Positions 36,001 through 47,419 of a stretch of DNA of 64,000 nucleotides are shown in pieces; position 1 is the stretch's first letter; every line of letters starts with the position of its first letter. A program made the position numbers and the translations under genes. The notes under the pieces were generated by a model. The model did no database searches. It was given only the letters and a program-made list of their open reading frames with translations, and was not told the DNA's origin. Origin of the DNA: Sphagnum magellanicum (lineage: Eukaryota > Streptophyta > Sphagnopsida > Sphagnales > Sphagnaceae); the NCBI GenBank assembly GCA_021904315.1, contig CM038920.1:5642001-5706000 (forward strand), read 5' to 3'.

Positions 36001-39000
36001 CCTGGCTGTTGGTGACATTACCTGTGACATCGGTGGCTCCATTGAGTGTGTCCGTGAGATTACTGCAATTGAGAGCCCCTTCTTAAGGTCTTTTGATCAT
36101 CACCTTTCAACCACATGAGATTCATGAAAAAAAATAAAAATAAATCATGAATTGTAGGGATTGGTGATAGAGAGACTATGATCACACCCACTGTAAGATC
36201 TACACAAAAACAGAGGTAGATGCAAGTGAAATTTCCCTTAAATTTTTTTGCTATTCATGGTGGGTTTTTTCCAGATATGATCCAGAAATGGGTGAGATTC
36301 ACAAAGACATGAATGGAGAAGGAATCATTTTTCTAGCAGTTGACTGTGTGCCTACCGAGCTTCCTAAGGAGGTAGGCAATGCTTTTTCTTTCTGCGATTT
36401 TTAGCTGTACAAGGAAATCTCCGATTTTACACATGTCTCTGAGAGCCTACCTTATGAAGTAGAAAAATATATATAGATAGATCTTCCAGTCTAATTTGTA
36501 ACTCAGCTGTATGAGTAACAGTGGGGTCTATAGTTGAATTTGGCATTGGCATGAAGAGGGGGATGGATCCAGGACTCTGATTTCTGAAAACTTTTGGTTG
36601 CAGGCTACAAAGCATTTTGGAGATGTTCTGTATCCATTTTTGAGCAGTATGGCACATGCAAGCTCCCCAGAGGAAAACCTTGTTCCGATTCAAAATGCAT
36701 GCATTGCTCACAATGGAAAGCTCAGACCACTTTACGAGTACATCCACCGCATGCGACAGTCTCAAGATACCATGTAATGAAAACACACAACCTTTGACTC
36801 CCCCCCCCTTTTTTTTCTTTTTTTCACTTTGATTTGCACAGCCCTTTTTATTACCACATGGGTGTTTCAGATCAATTCAGGTTTCCAACAGATTTCTATG
36901 AGTAATATAATGGTAGACAGAGAGAAAAAATGTCAATTGAGGGTCTGGGATTGTGGCAGGAAAAAACAACAAACAGCAAAGATGAATGGAGAGAAGAATG
37001 GCCAACTAGTTAGAGTGGTGAGTAGTTTCTGTCTACATGTATGAATCACATTGTTTGCCATGATGGGTGGTTTTGTATTGGAACATTTTGCCTTGATTTT
37101 TTTGAAGTGATAAATTGTGGACAAAATGGTGAACAAATGTGCTAAATTTCTTCTTCTTCATTTGCCAATTTGGGGAACAGGTTTCACTTAGTGGACATTT
37201 GTTTGATCAATATCTTATCAATGAAGCGCTTGATGTGATTTGTGATGCTGGTGGGCGATTCCAAGTTGCCACTTTTAAGGTTGGCCAGTCTGATGCGGAG
37301 ACTTCCCATGCTGATCTTCAGGTACCCATCTGAAAAAAATCTCTGAAGACCAAACACTGAAAATCCCGAAAGTCCAAACTTTTCAGAAACCCTAAACCCT
37401 AAACCCTCAGGGACTCTAGGTTTCCTGGGTGCTCTAGAAACTCTAGAATTAGTTTTACTGAAAAATTGTGTGCCAGGTCTCCCATTGTGTGATGGACAGT
37501 GTGACTTTGATCTCTTGATTGTTGCCTGTCTACTACAGGTGGAAGCAGATAGTGAAGAAGCACTAAATGGGATAGTCAATAAGCTTGCAGTCATAGCAAG
37601 AGAAGGACGGAACAAGCAATACTGGAATGGTCATGCTATATACAGCAGGAAGACAAAGCAATCTTTACTACAAAAATTGAAAGACAGAGGATCTACAGGG
37701 GGTCCACAGGTGCTCATTTTAGGAGCGGGACGCATGTGCGAACCTGCAGTGAAATACTTGAGTGATGGACAATTCATAACCCCGAGAAACCTACAACAGC
37801 CTGTGCATGTCCGAGTTGGTGTTGTGGTTGCTTCCTTGTATCTTTCAGATGCTGAAAAGGTGACTTGACTGGTGCATGCACACTAGTAGCAAACTAGTCA
37901 GTGTGTTCTTCACTCCCTTTTTTTTGAAACTGGGTCTTGGATACAACAGTATCATTTTTCGCATCCAGGTTTTTGAGCCATTCAGTACTCTGCTTGGAAG
38001 AGAAATTTTTTTTACTGAACTTTCCAGTTTTGCAAATCCTCTTTTTCAATGATTGTCACTGTATATCAGAGTGGATCTTCAGGAGTGATCTGATGTGTGA
38101 TGATGATGGCAATGCAGGTTGTTGAAGGCATTCCTAATGCAACAGCTGCACAGCTTGATGTGTCAGATGGAGCCCAACTCCATGAGTTGATCTCCGAGGT
38201 GAAATAATTTTGACTCTGATGGAGTAACAAATTTCTGTTGTAATACCCTCTATCTGACAATGGACATTACCGACAACAGTGGAGCTTAATATGGCAGAAT
38301 CTCAACTTTAGTCAGGCCTACAAGGATTGTTGTCCTGGGATTAGATTGCTGATGGGTTGATGTAATTGGGTGTGTGCGGAACTCAGGCAAATGTGGTGAT
38401 AAGCTTATTGCCAGCAAATTGTCATGTTGCTGTTGCCAATGCCTGCATAGAGGTAGGTACCTTCTCAAAAACAGTGGATCTCAGAGGAAGCAATTAGGTA
38501 CTCACATGAATGTAATACACCAGAGTATTTGTAAAGGCCCGGGTTTAGGGTTTAGATCTAAGAATGATTCTTATATCCTTGGTGGGGAATTAGCATATGT
38601 CCTTACCATCACCAATTTGTTTCTATGCATTTGTGATTGAATGGTTGAACCAGTTTCATTTGGATCAAATTGATCCTTGGTTACTGTCGATTCCTGGACT
38701 GTTTTGTCTTTGGGCTTGGCAGTTGAAGAATCGTTGGTTACAGTAGATTCCTGAACTGTTTTGGTCTTTGGGTATGGCAGTTGAAGAAGCATTTGGTTAC
38801 AGCGAGTTATGTGAGCACAGAGATGGACAATTTGAATGAAAAGGCCAAACACGCGGGTGTAACGCTGCTGTGTGAAATGGGATTGGACCCTGGAATTGGT
38901 TTGGTTTTTTCTTCTCTCTCAAACCAAAAAAATTCTGACCTGTTCCACTAGATATCCAGTTGTCATGCTGACAAGAAGTTGTTCTTGGTTGGTTCAAATG

Positions 39001-41391
39001 ATGGCCAATCTGTTGCTGGCCCATAGTTGCTGTTATGGGCTAGCTTGCAATGGGCTTTGTGACAGGCTTTTTTTTATTAGTGCTACAATGCAGCCTTCAA
39101 TAAGACTTTTGGGTGTATGGAAATCACAGATCATATGCTGGCAATGAAGATGATTGACAAGGCACATGCAAGGGGTGGTCGTGTGCAGTCATTTGTTTCT
39201 TATTGTGGTGGCCTTCCAGCTCCTACAGCTGCAAACAATCCCCTTGGCTACAAATTCAGGTTCAGTGCTGCTCATCTTTTACCCTAAAATTGATGAAACC
39301 ATAATGGTGCCTATCCATGCAAAGACTGCATGTTGGAGCTTGGATCTCTTAGCTAGAGACTGTAATGCACTTGTTAACTATACAACCAGATATAGCTGTA
39401 GACCTTGCTGGGAGAGAAATTGTTAACTTTGTCTTTGATTTGCTACAGCTGGAACCCATCTGGAGCTATAAAAGCTGGGCGCAACCCTGCTGTCTATTTG
39501 TACCAAGGCAAAAAAGTTGAAGTTGCAGGTAAGGCTCTATCTGTATGTGGCTTTGATGGATTCCTTAGTTCTGAGATTTCCAATATACTAACAAATGAGA
39601 TAAAGATATTCATGTGCTAGAGAACAATAGACTGACCAAAATTCAGAAACAGAAAGCAAAAATGGTTGTGCACCCACCTCCATTCCAACTGCAATAATGT
39701 ATGCTCATGCCATCTCCAATCCCAGCTTTGGGGTGGTGATAGATAATAGTTATTGTCCAATGATTGAGTGCAGGTGAGGAACTCTTTGCATCAGCTGTGC
39801 CATTGAGATTGCAGAACACACCAGCATTTGCACTTGAGCGGTTACCCAATAGGGACTCGCTAAGTTACGGTGATCTCTACGGAATCACCAATGAAGCTGC
39901 CACTGTCTTCCGGGCTACTCTTCGTTATGAGGGCTTCAGTGAGATAATGGCAGCATTGGGTAAGATTGGTTTTTTCAAGATGGATCCACTCATGTTAACT
40001 GCCAATGATGCACCTTCTTCCGGTTTGACATATAAAGCAGTTTTGGAGCTCCTTCTTTCTCAGATTCCTGAACACCCTGGACAATTCAGCGCATCAGAAA
40101 CAAACACTGTTTCTTCCAACACTAGTTGGATTGCAAATAAATTGGCTAGTCTGGGTTGCTGCAAGGACTCATCTGTTGCCTTCAAAGCTGCAAATTGCAT
40201 CAGGTATTACCCCGTGAAGCATTCTTTCTGACATTTCTTTTTGGGCATTTCATCCATCCAATGCTTTGAAAGCCTCCTTATCTGTTTACCAAAACCTGTT
40301 AATCCCTTGATGAGTTCTACTGGTCTCATCATGTGATCCAGGGATAGTCGGCATTGGGTATCTTCAAGCTCTATCCTGTAAAGACTTGGTAACTGGAAAT
40401 TCTGCAATTGGTATATGTGCAGATGGCTGGGTCTTGATGCAGAAGAGAGTATTCCGGAAGCTTGCAAGAATGCATTTGATGTACTCTGTCATCGAATGGA
40501 ACAGAGACTCACTTATGCTCCAAATGAACAGGTATGTTACTGTGAATTGGGAGTGAAAGAATTCACAGTGCAAGATAGCAGATTCAAACTATACCTAGGT
40601 GTTCTGATTGGGCTTTGATCTGTGAGAAAGCAGGATATGGTGCTCTTACACCATGAGCTTGAGGTAGTATTTGATGATGGCCATCCGAGTGAGCAGCATA
40701 CAGCCACTTTGTTAGAGCTTGGAGAGACCAGTGAACAGGGCACAGAGTTGCTTGTCCGACCTCAGTCAGCTATGGCTCGCACTGTTGGCCTGCCAGTAGC
40801 TATTGCAGCACAGGTAAATTCTGGGACCCTTTAAGATTGTTGAAGCTCTGGAACTTAATGCAAAAACACACACTAACAACCATAATGCAACTCCTAATTG
40901 TATACCCACAAAAGCATGAACCCTAATTATGTGTTTGAATTTTGGACATGGAAACTGTTGATAGTTTTGGAATGGTTGGAATTGAACACAATGTGCCAAT
41001 TGTGAATGCAGTTGTTGCTGTTTGAGGACGTAATTTTGCGTGGTGTTCTCAGACCATTGCATAGTGAAATTTATCAACCAGGTTTGTCGCCCCCTTTGCT
41101 TTCGTCTATGTAAGCCATTTCAATGCTGTACTGTTGTACGGCTGATGAGTGTCATCATGGGTACATTATACATACCCCCCTTGTGAATGACAAACAAACA
41201 CGTGCCATTTTGTGTAATGGGAACAAGAGAGCTGTTCAGACTGTGAATTTAGGTTATGGAAATTACCTGAACTTGTGGGTGTATTTTGGAGTTTGAAGCG
41301 GGTTGTAAATAATGCTTGGTTTTTGCTTGCAGCTTTGGCAATATTGACAGCACTTGGCATAAAGGTGGAAGAACATGTTGAGAAATTCTGA
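33067..41391 (+). CDS. LKR/SDH: Bifunctional lysine-ketoglutarate reductase / saccharopine dehydrogenase, 23 coding exons
   Basis: Exons: 33067-33333, 33783-33863, 34095-34224, 34447-34620, 34840-34940, 35335-35445, 35610-35685, 35913-36087, 36275-36371, 36604-36773, 36921-37017, 37181-37321, 37539-37859, 38118-38198, 38387-38452, 38781-38898, 39130-39259, 39449-39528, 39774-40203, 40423-40531, 40634-40813, 41012-41081 and 41333-41391. They total 3264 nt (1087 residues plus TGA), in phase throughout. The N-terminal half is the LKR domain ([57 protein letters not shown]), joining lysine and 2-oxoglutarate to saccharopine. The C-terminal half is SDH, with the nucleotide-binding [12 protein letters not shown] (GAGRMC at 602-607) and [17 protein letters not shown], releasing aminoadipate semialdehyde and glutamate. 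It is the first step of lysine breakdown, cytosolic in plants. The ends of exons 5 and 11 are the least certain. Introns 1 and 15 and the 3'UTR hold tandem repeats. Confidence 0.95.
33416..33665 (+). repeat. Minisatellite in LKR/SDH intron 1, four copies of about 60 bp
   Basis: Each copy has AATTGGGCAC/T, then AATCATGTTTC, TTCTCAAAGGACC and a CACCATGCACAAC-like spacer. Starts are near 33439, 33501, 33562 and 33612. The array lies wholly inside intron 1 and ends about 110 bp before exon 2. Confidence 0.85.
38675..38791 (+). repeat. Duplicated 3' splice site in LKR/SDH intron 15
   Basis: A unit of about 58 bp is repeated head to tail. Each carries GATTCCTGxACTGTTTTG, TCTTTGGGxxTGGCAG and TTGAAGAA. 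The second copy supplies the true acceptor of exon 16 (first base 38781). The first copy offers a decoy acceptor (first base 38723) whose frame runs into TAG after seven codons. Confidence 0.85.
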
Positions 41392-41580
41392 TTTTCAGGT
41401 ACAAAAAATGTGGAAGAATGTGTTGAGAAATTCTGATTTTTCAATGGCACAAAGCTGGAAGACCATGATGTTGTGAAATTTGGAGTTTCAAGGAAACAAA
41501 GCTGGAAGAATGTGTTGAGAAATTTCTGATCTTTCAACGACACAAAGTTGGACGAAATTCAAGGACCAAAAACCTGGAAA
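41363..41580 (+). repeat. Tandem repeat spanning the LKR/SDH stop codon and 3'UTR
   Basis: Four copies of about 45-50 bp with TGGAAGAAxxTGTTGAGAAA and TTCTGATTTTTCA, the first being the last coding residues and stop codon (EEHVEKF), the others downstream near 41408, 41456 and 41501. A fifth partial copy follows. Each copy after the first lies beyond the stop. Confidence 0.8.
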
Positions 41581-42461
41581 TTCTAGTTTGCAAAGACATG
41601 AGTATCCAGAACCAGCAAGAGTCTCAGAATATGTTTACTGAAGGTAGTTAGTAACTGCATTCCAAGCCACTCACCCAGAAGAAATTGGCTGTTTTGGCTC
41701 CTTGTACATAGCTGCAAAATTTGTTGAAAATCAGGGCATGAAGGGCAATCTTCATGACGCCTGTGTATGTATATAACTTGTGGTTTTTTTTGGTTTTGTA
41801 TTGTGATGAACATCAATAGTCATTCTGAAAATCATAATAAGAGATCAAATCTGAAATGTTCAGCTGACAAAAGTCAAGGTTTTCAATTGGTAAGTTTGAG
41901 CTCAAAAGGTACAGTATTTTATCACCACCTCAGTGCTGCTCAACAGAGCTGAAGTTGACAACCCTAAGAGCACAATCTGGGATAGTACAAGCTTTTTTGC
42001 TGCAGAACTCATAACCTGGATCCAGTGCTCAAAGAAAGATTTGTTGTGAGGTGGAGCTGCAACAGTGGAAATAGAATATAAAAAGCAGCATAGAAAGTTT
42101 TATTGAGAAAGTGCAGGGCAGTGAAATAATAGATCTGGGTGGTGCTCAGATCTTTTGTGGAGAAATGTGCTCAGGATTCCATGTGCCTGGCAACCTTTTT
42201 CCTATCTGCTTCTCCAATCAGATTTGTGATCTTAAGATCCATGAACCAGATTCCAAATGAATTCATCTAGATTACAACCTAGATCCCACAAACTATTGTA
42301 GGAAGAGAAGACCAAATCAGACTGTAAACCAGTCCTAAGCTGTAATAGATAGAGAATCCAAATGCTAGCACTTGGGATTAGGGTTCTCGGTTTACAGTGC
42401 CTGATTGGGTTTGATCTGCCCATTGACCATGAGGCCATGTTGTTGTTCTGCCTGTGATCCA
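41392..42461. other. Convergent 3' region between LKR/SDH and CH-LysM genes
   Basis: Apart from the tandem repeat at its left end, no gene is visible. The two flanking genes point toward each other, so both 3'UTRs should end here. Confidence 0.5.
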
Positions 42462-43598
42462 TCATAGCTTGAGGCACTCACTTGGATAGACAAGGTCTGG
42501 GTTTCCAATATTTGGATTTCTAAGCACAAGTTCTTCTTGCCAGCTTGACTTGCTGACATGTCTAGAGATGAAGGCTAGAGTGTCTCCTTCCTTAACCTCA
42601 TAAACTTGCCTGTTGTTTTGCATTTGCACGGACAGCAATGTACCTAGAAACACCACCAATCCCCCCACCATTGGCCACCATGCCAACCACTGTAGGCTGC
42701 TTTTGACAGCCTTGCCAGTCTTTTGCTCCTGTGACTTGCTGCTTACATCCGGAGCTTTGTTTTTAAACTTCCTGTCTGGAGTGATCATGCACTGTTCTGC
42801 AGTGTCACAATGCACAACTGGCTTACCAGTTTCTGACCCTGATCCGACTTCCACAGCAGCTTCCAGCAGGGATGGAGACTGTGAAGACATTACTATGACA
42901 TCTTGATCTATTTCAGCTTTTTCAATAGTCTCACAGAATCCAATCTCTGCAAAACCTGTTGACCTTTCCTCGGGTGCCTGGGGAACATCTGTCTGTATCT
43001 TTGAAGATGATTTTTGGAGTGATTCACGCAGCCCACCGACCAGATCAGTAGACATTGCAAGCTTCTGAGGAGTTGTAGAATTATAAGCCTGAGACTTGAA
43101 GAGAGTGAAATCAGGTACTGGGAGGTGATGTGAACGAGCTTCCTTGGATAGTCTGCAGATGCACATGCAGACTCTTCTGATATCCTTCTTGTCGATTGCA
43201 TCTGGAGCATTGAAGATATCAACATCCACAAGCCCTATGTCTCTACAAAGCTTAAGAAAAGTTTCAACATATGAGTAAGGGAGGTACTTCATGTTGTTCT
43301 TGCTTCCTTTGCTACTACTACCTTCTGGAGACATCATCATCATCTTTGTTGGCGTAGTGTTGTTGTTATTGTTGTTATCAATGCCTGATTTTTTTCTCTG
43401 CATGAACTCCCTGATAATCTGTGAGACTCAATACAGAACTGATCCATCTGCAAGCAAATCTGCTAGGCTCTGTGCCTCATCCAGTTTCTCCCTGAGAATT
43501 GCCTCCAGCCATTCCCTTGTCTGTATTTGAAGAAACTCAATGTCTGAGTCGCGGAACGAAGCACTTGCCGATACTTGTGGTGTTTTGCAGTCTTCCAT
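42462..43598 (-). CDS. CH-domain, transmembrane and LysM protein, interrupted by in-frame TGA
   Basis: One exon, 379 codons including the final stop. Residues 20-56 read EFLQIQTREWLEAILREKLD and then EAQSLADLLADGSVLY, the first half of a calponin-homology-type domain. Codon 57 is TGA (43430-43428). In the same frame the rest follows: VSQIIREFMQRK, then YSYVETFLKLCRDIGLVDVD and IFNAPDAIDKKDIRRVCMCI, the second half of the domain. A Ser-rich linker leads to one hydrophobic segment (WLAWWPMVGGLVVFLGTLLS) and a C-terminal LysM-like domain (YEVKEGDTLAFISRHV...NPNIGNPDLVYPSECLKL). LysM domains bind N-acetylglucosamine polymers, and CH domains bind actin or signalling partners. The function of the fusion is not known to me. 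Translation could restart at Met 43403 and give 313 residues lacking half the CH domain. Whether the gene works is open. Confidence 0.65.
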
Positions 43599-43921
43599 GA
43601 TGATGTAACCCTCCTTTGAAGAGAAGAGGGATTCCCAACAAAAGTTTCAGATGCTCCCTAAAACTGCTCCCTCATGCCCATTGATCCCTAAACCCAAACC
43701 CTAATCCAGGTAGCTAAGAAACCCTGTGAGAGACAAGATGATGATAAAAACCCCCTTGCAGCCTTCCATAATAGTGTCACCCTCTGTGAAGAAGACTTAG
43801 TTTCCAACAAAAGCTCGGATGATCCTTAAAACTGCTCCTTCATGCCATTTGATCCCTAAACCCTAGCCCTAATCCTGGAAGCCAAGAAACACTGGGAGAG
43901 ACAAGGTGATGATAAAACCCC
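43584..43921. repeat. Tandem duplication across the start codon of the CH-LysM gene, unit about 170 bp
   Basis: Copy 1 (about 43584-43751) and copy 2 (about 43755-43921) share TTGCAGxCTTCCAT, AACAAAAG, ACTGCTCCxTCATGCC, TGATCCCTAAACCC and GAGAGACAAG. Copy 1 holds the start codon of the minus-strand gene. Copy 2 has an upstream ATG (MEGC in place of MEDC) in what should be 5'UTR. Confidence 0.8.
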
Positions 43922-44500
43922 GCACACTAAAAACAGGCAAACAGATGTTGCACTAGGAATTCTTCAAGGTGTAAGTAAGCAGAGCAGATGAATCTCGATC
44001 ATTTCGGCATAAACCTCCAAAATCTCTTCTCTTTTGTCCCTTCACATCTGTCAAACCACAGAAAGTGAAGAGACAAAAAACTGCCCCATTGTAGTGGAAG
44101 TCAATCTCAAAGGATTGGAATTCCCTTTCTACTACAAATCCAGATAGTCTGCAGCATTCAGGATCCTCAAAGAAATCAACAAGTGGTCCTAAAAAACCGA
44201 GATCCAGTGAAGAAAGATCAAAACCCCTTTTATGACGATCCCACAAGAGCTTCAAAAGCTTATTTCGATCAAACCGGTTCCGGAAACATCACCTGGTTTC
44301 AACCATGAGTTGTAAAGGGCAGAGAGAGGACCAGGCCGCTGCGACGAACGCGGTAGTGGAATCGCTGCACACACAGCAAGCGATGCAGGAAAGCAAAGGG
44401 ACTGGAGCCTCGGAGCTCCAGCACGGGTCGGGTCGGGTCGAATCGGGCCCGTCGCCGCCCGGCCCGGCCGGGTACTTGCATGGGTATATGATATATCCTT
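43922..44500 (-). promoter_or_regulatory. Probable promoter/leader region of the CH-LysM gene
   Basis: Includes a GC-rich island (about 44300-44475, with GGGTCGGGTCGGGTC- and CCGCCCGGCCC-type sequence) just before a sharp change to AT-rich DNA. Its position upstream of the minus-strand gene suggests a promoter. Short open frames here show no family match. Confidence 0.35.
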
Positions 44501-45430
44501 CGGTTCCTCTAAGAGAATGGTTTTCTTTAAAAGCAATTTTTTTTTCTTTTTTGGGGTTAAATGATACTTTGAAGTTTTGCACAAAAAGAAAAGGAAAGAA
44601 AAAAACAAGCAGCTAAGCATTGTTTTTTAATGGCATTTCGCCAAAATGGAAAAAAAAAAGGAGGAAATATTCTTGTTTTTTCTGAAAAACATTGTCAAAT
44701 TTCAAAAAAAGAAAAGTTGATTTTTTTTCACCACACTAGGATTTTGATTTTAGTTTGGTAGCATTTTAAAAAACTAGTTAAAAAACTATTTAGACATATT
44801 CTAAGATTTTTTTTTCATTTAATGCTAAACAAATTCTTCCTAGGATGCTAGCCAATTATGCAAATTAGAAAAATGAAAAATATCATCAAAGATTTGCTTG
44901 TGAATGTGGTGTTGAAAAAAAACTAGAATTTGATTTTTAAAAAGATTTAAAATTTCGAAAAATTGGGGAATTAGATAATTAACTAGTGATGTTTTGTAGT
45001 TGGTCAAAATCAAACTTATCAAGTTTAAGAATTTTTCTACAAATTATGGATCATAAGGTTAGGTAAAGGGTTAGGGTCCTAGGTAATAATGTTTAAAGTT
45101 TTAAGGTTTTATGGTTTTATGTTTAAATTTTAAAGTTTTAAGGTTCTAGCTTTAATCATCAAAAACTTGCAAAACTTTATTTATAAACACATTCTTGATT
45201 TCAAAAATGTACAAGGGCATTAAAAACAAAGGGAGAATTTAAAGGACATTAAGTTAACACAAACTAGATGTCAAAAACTATCCATTTCAACAATCAACTA
45301 CTTGTTCTGAAAGGGTGGAAGTTGGGAAGTAGCTAGGCTTATTGGTGTTGCCCGACTTAAGATGGAGGATGTTTGTATTCTTTACAACATAATTGAAAAA
45401 GCTTTTACAAAGAAAGATAACCAAGAAAAG
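44501..45430. other. AT-rich intergenic DNA, no gene seen
   Basis: Long A and T tracts, and AAGTTTTAAGGTTxTA words near 45090-45150. No conserved frame or element boundary recognised. Confidence 0.5.
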
Positions 45431-45860
45431 GGAAGGGTTATATATAAATTATGTATGGTTATATTTAAGGTATGCTTAAGCTATGTAAGGTTATATTTAG
45501 ACTATGTAAGGCTATACCAAGGGTTATACTTAGATTAAATAAAGCTAATATTTAGGTTATGAAGGTTATATCTAAGATTATGTGTAGGCTATATATAAGT
45601 TATGTAATACGACTATACTTAAACTATACCTAAGCGATGTATAGCTATATTAAGGTTTTACGAGCTAAACATAAACTATGTTTATGTTATATAAGCTTTA
45701 CCTCATGTTATAATTACGTTATATTTAAATTATGTAAGCTTTGTAGTGTTATAAATAGGGTATGTAAAGTTATATGTAGGTTATATTTAAGATATGTACA
45801 TTGTTTAGGCTATATGTATGTTATGCCTAATATACCTAAGCTATATATGATTACTTAGGT
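45431..45860 (+). repeat. Degenerate short-period repeat, GGTTATATTTAAGxTATGTAA type
   Basis: The words TTATATTTA, AGCTATG, TATGTAAG and GGTTATA recur every 12-25 bases for about 400 bp, forming an old, strongly diverged simple-repeat array next to the fold-back element. Confidence 0.65.
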
Positions 45861-45868
45861 AGTATGCT

Positions 45869-46154
45869 TATCATCACAAACTTGCTTGTTTCATGTATTT
45901 GTGCTTTTACAACACTTTAACAACGTGTTCAAAATTAAGTACAAATGAAGTGTCGATTACAAAGCCATTACAACATTGATACGATGTTGTAATGGCTTTG
46001 TAACACAATGATCAATCATCACAATGTGTTACAATGTTGTCACAACATCATATCAATGCTTGTATGAACATGTTGGTAGCATTTAACTTTGAACACATTG
46101 TTAAAATCTTGTAAAAACACAAATACATGGAGGGAGCAAGTTTGTGATGTGATA
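45869..46154. mobile_element. Fold-back MITE-like element with about 75-bp inverted termini
   Basis: The left end TATCATCACAAACTTGC, with TCATGTATTTGTGCTTTTAC and CAACGTGTTCAAA, is mirrored at the right end by TTTGAACACATTGTTAAAA, GTAAAAACACAAATACATGG and GCAAGTTTGTGATGTGATA. The inner part contains a perfect 20-bp stem (45957-45976 with 45984-46003, ACAAAGCCATTACAACAT core) with a 7-base loop. There is no coding capacity. This is a non-autonomous inverted-repeat element. The superfamily cannot be set because target duplications are unclear. Confidence 0.75.
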
Positions 46155-46842
46155 CAAGTTTTATTGATATATTATAATGCGTATGTTATCTAAACAATGT
46201 AAGTTTTATATATCAAAATGACTACTAATCATAATCATTTAGATGATTATAGTCAAATCAATGGTTAAATTTGGCCCTTAGTCGCAAAATGCTTTAGTCA
46301 TAAATTTTCTTAAAAAAAAGTAGTGCCAAAGCTTGGGCTTGTAAAAAAAATTCCTCTAATAAATTTTCCCAATCATTTTGTTAAAAAACATTTGAATTAT
46401 ATCCACATTTTTTAATGCCTAGTGGCCCCCCTTCGAGGGGGCAAAACAAAACATCATGGGGGTAAAAAGAGGAACGAATGTTAAATTGCCACATCATAAG
46501 GTCCTATGCCAACTAGTGAAAAATAAAATCTCACTTGTACATTGCATTGTAAAACGACAAGGATGCAGTTGGACAATTGAAAACGACAAAAGATTAATAA
46601 AATAATTCAAAGGCATCCAATGTCAAAAACCCAAGCTCATGTTGATGAAGGTGGGGTTGGAGTAATGGAGTGTATTGGGTCGAGATGGTCATGTGGGTTT
46701 GGATTAGAGAATTGGATGCTTGAAAAATACGTTGGTAATGAATTAATTTTCAAAGGATAAATTGACATCCACACAGATGGAACAAAAGACTTTAAGGAAA
46801 GGTTGAAGGCATGTTGGGGAGATGGGATAAGTTGAAACATCA
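46155..46842. other. AT-rich intergenic DNA, no gene seen
   Basis: No conserved frame. One small GC-rich inverted repeat (GCCCCCCTTCGAGGGGGC at about 46425-46443) stands out from AT-rich surroundings. Confidence 0.45.
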
Positions 46843-47222
46843 GATCATAAAGAATTATAAGGATTGATAAAACGAAAAAAAGGAAAAGGTTTTACATGTG
46901 CATTATTCAGTGAGATTGAAAAATTATTAAGTTGATGCCACACATTCACATGAAGGGTTGAGGTTAGATCAGATCATGAAGAATTATGGGGATTGATAAA
47001 ACGAAAAGAGAAAAAGGTTTTACACGTGCATTATTTAGTGAGATTGAAAAATTATTAAGTTGATGTCACACATTCACATGAAGGGTTGAAGTCAGATCAG
47101 ATCATGAAAAATTATAGGGATTGATAAAACGAAAAGAGGAAAAGGTTCTACATGTGTATTATTTAGTGAGATTTTAAAAATTATTAGGTTGATGCCACAC
47201 ATTCACATGAAAGGTTGAGGTC
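46843..47222 (+). repeat. Three tandem copies of a 128-bp unit
   Basis: Units start at 46843, 46972 and 47100 with GATCATxAAxAATTAT, then GGATTGATAAAACGAAAA, ATTATTxAGTGAGATT, GTTGATGxCACACATTCACA and TGAAxGGTTGA. Copies are very similar, so the array is fairly young. Confidence 0.9.
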
Positions 47223-47419
47223 AATAAGGGGAGCTAGTGATTAGGGAAGATGGTAGATGGTTTGCATAGATTAAAAGGTGAAAAATGTTTCTTTAAATTA
47301 GTTCATTATGTCATTAAATCTTATAATTCACATCACCCATTTGCCCTTTCACACACGCCATCGAAATAAAAACTTTTTAGACTCAGCATAAACCTAAAAA
47401 TAGGGTTTAGGGTTTAGGT

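Noticed and set aside
44252..44620. Overlapping open frames on both strands in the GC-rich island
   Set aside because: GC-rich DNA lacks stops by composition. No family signature, and the place fits a promoter.
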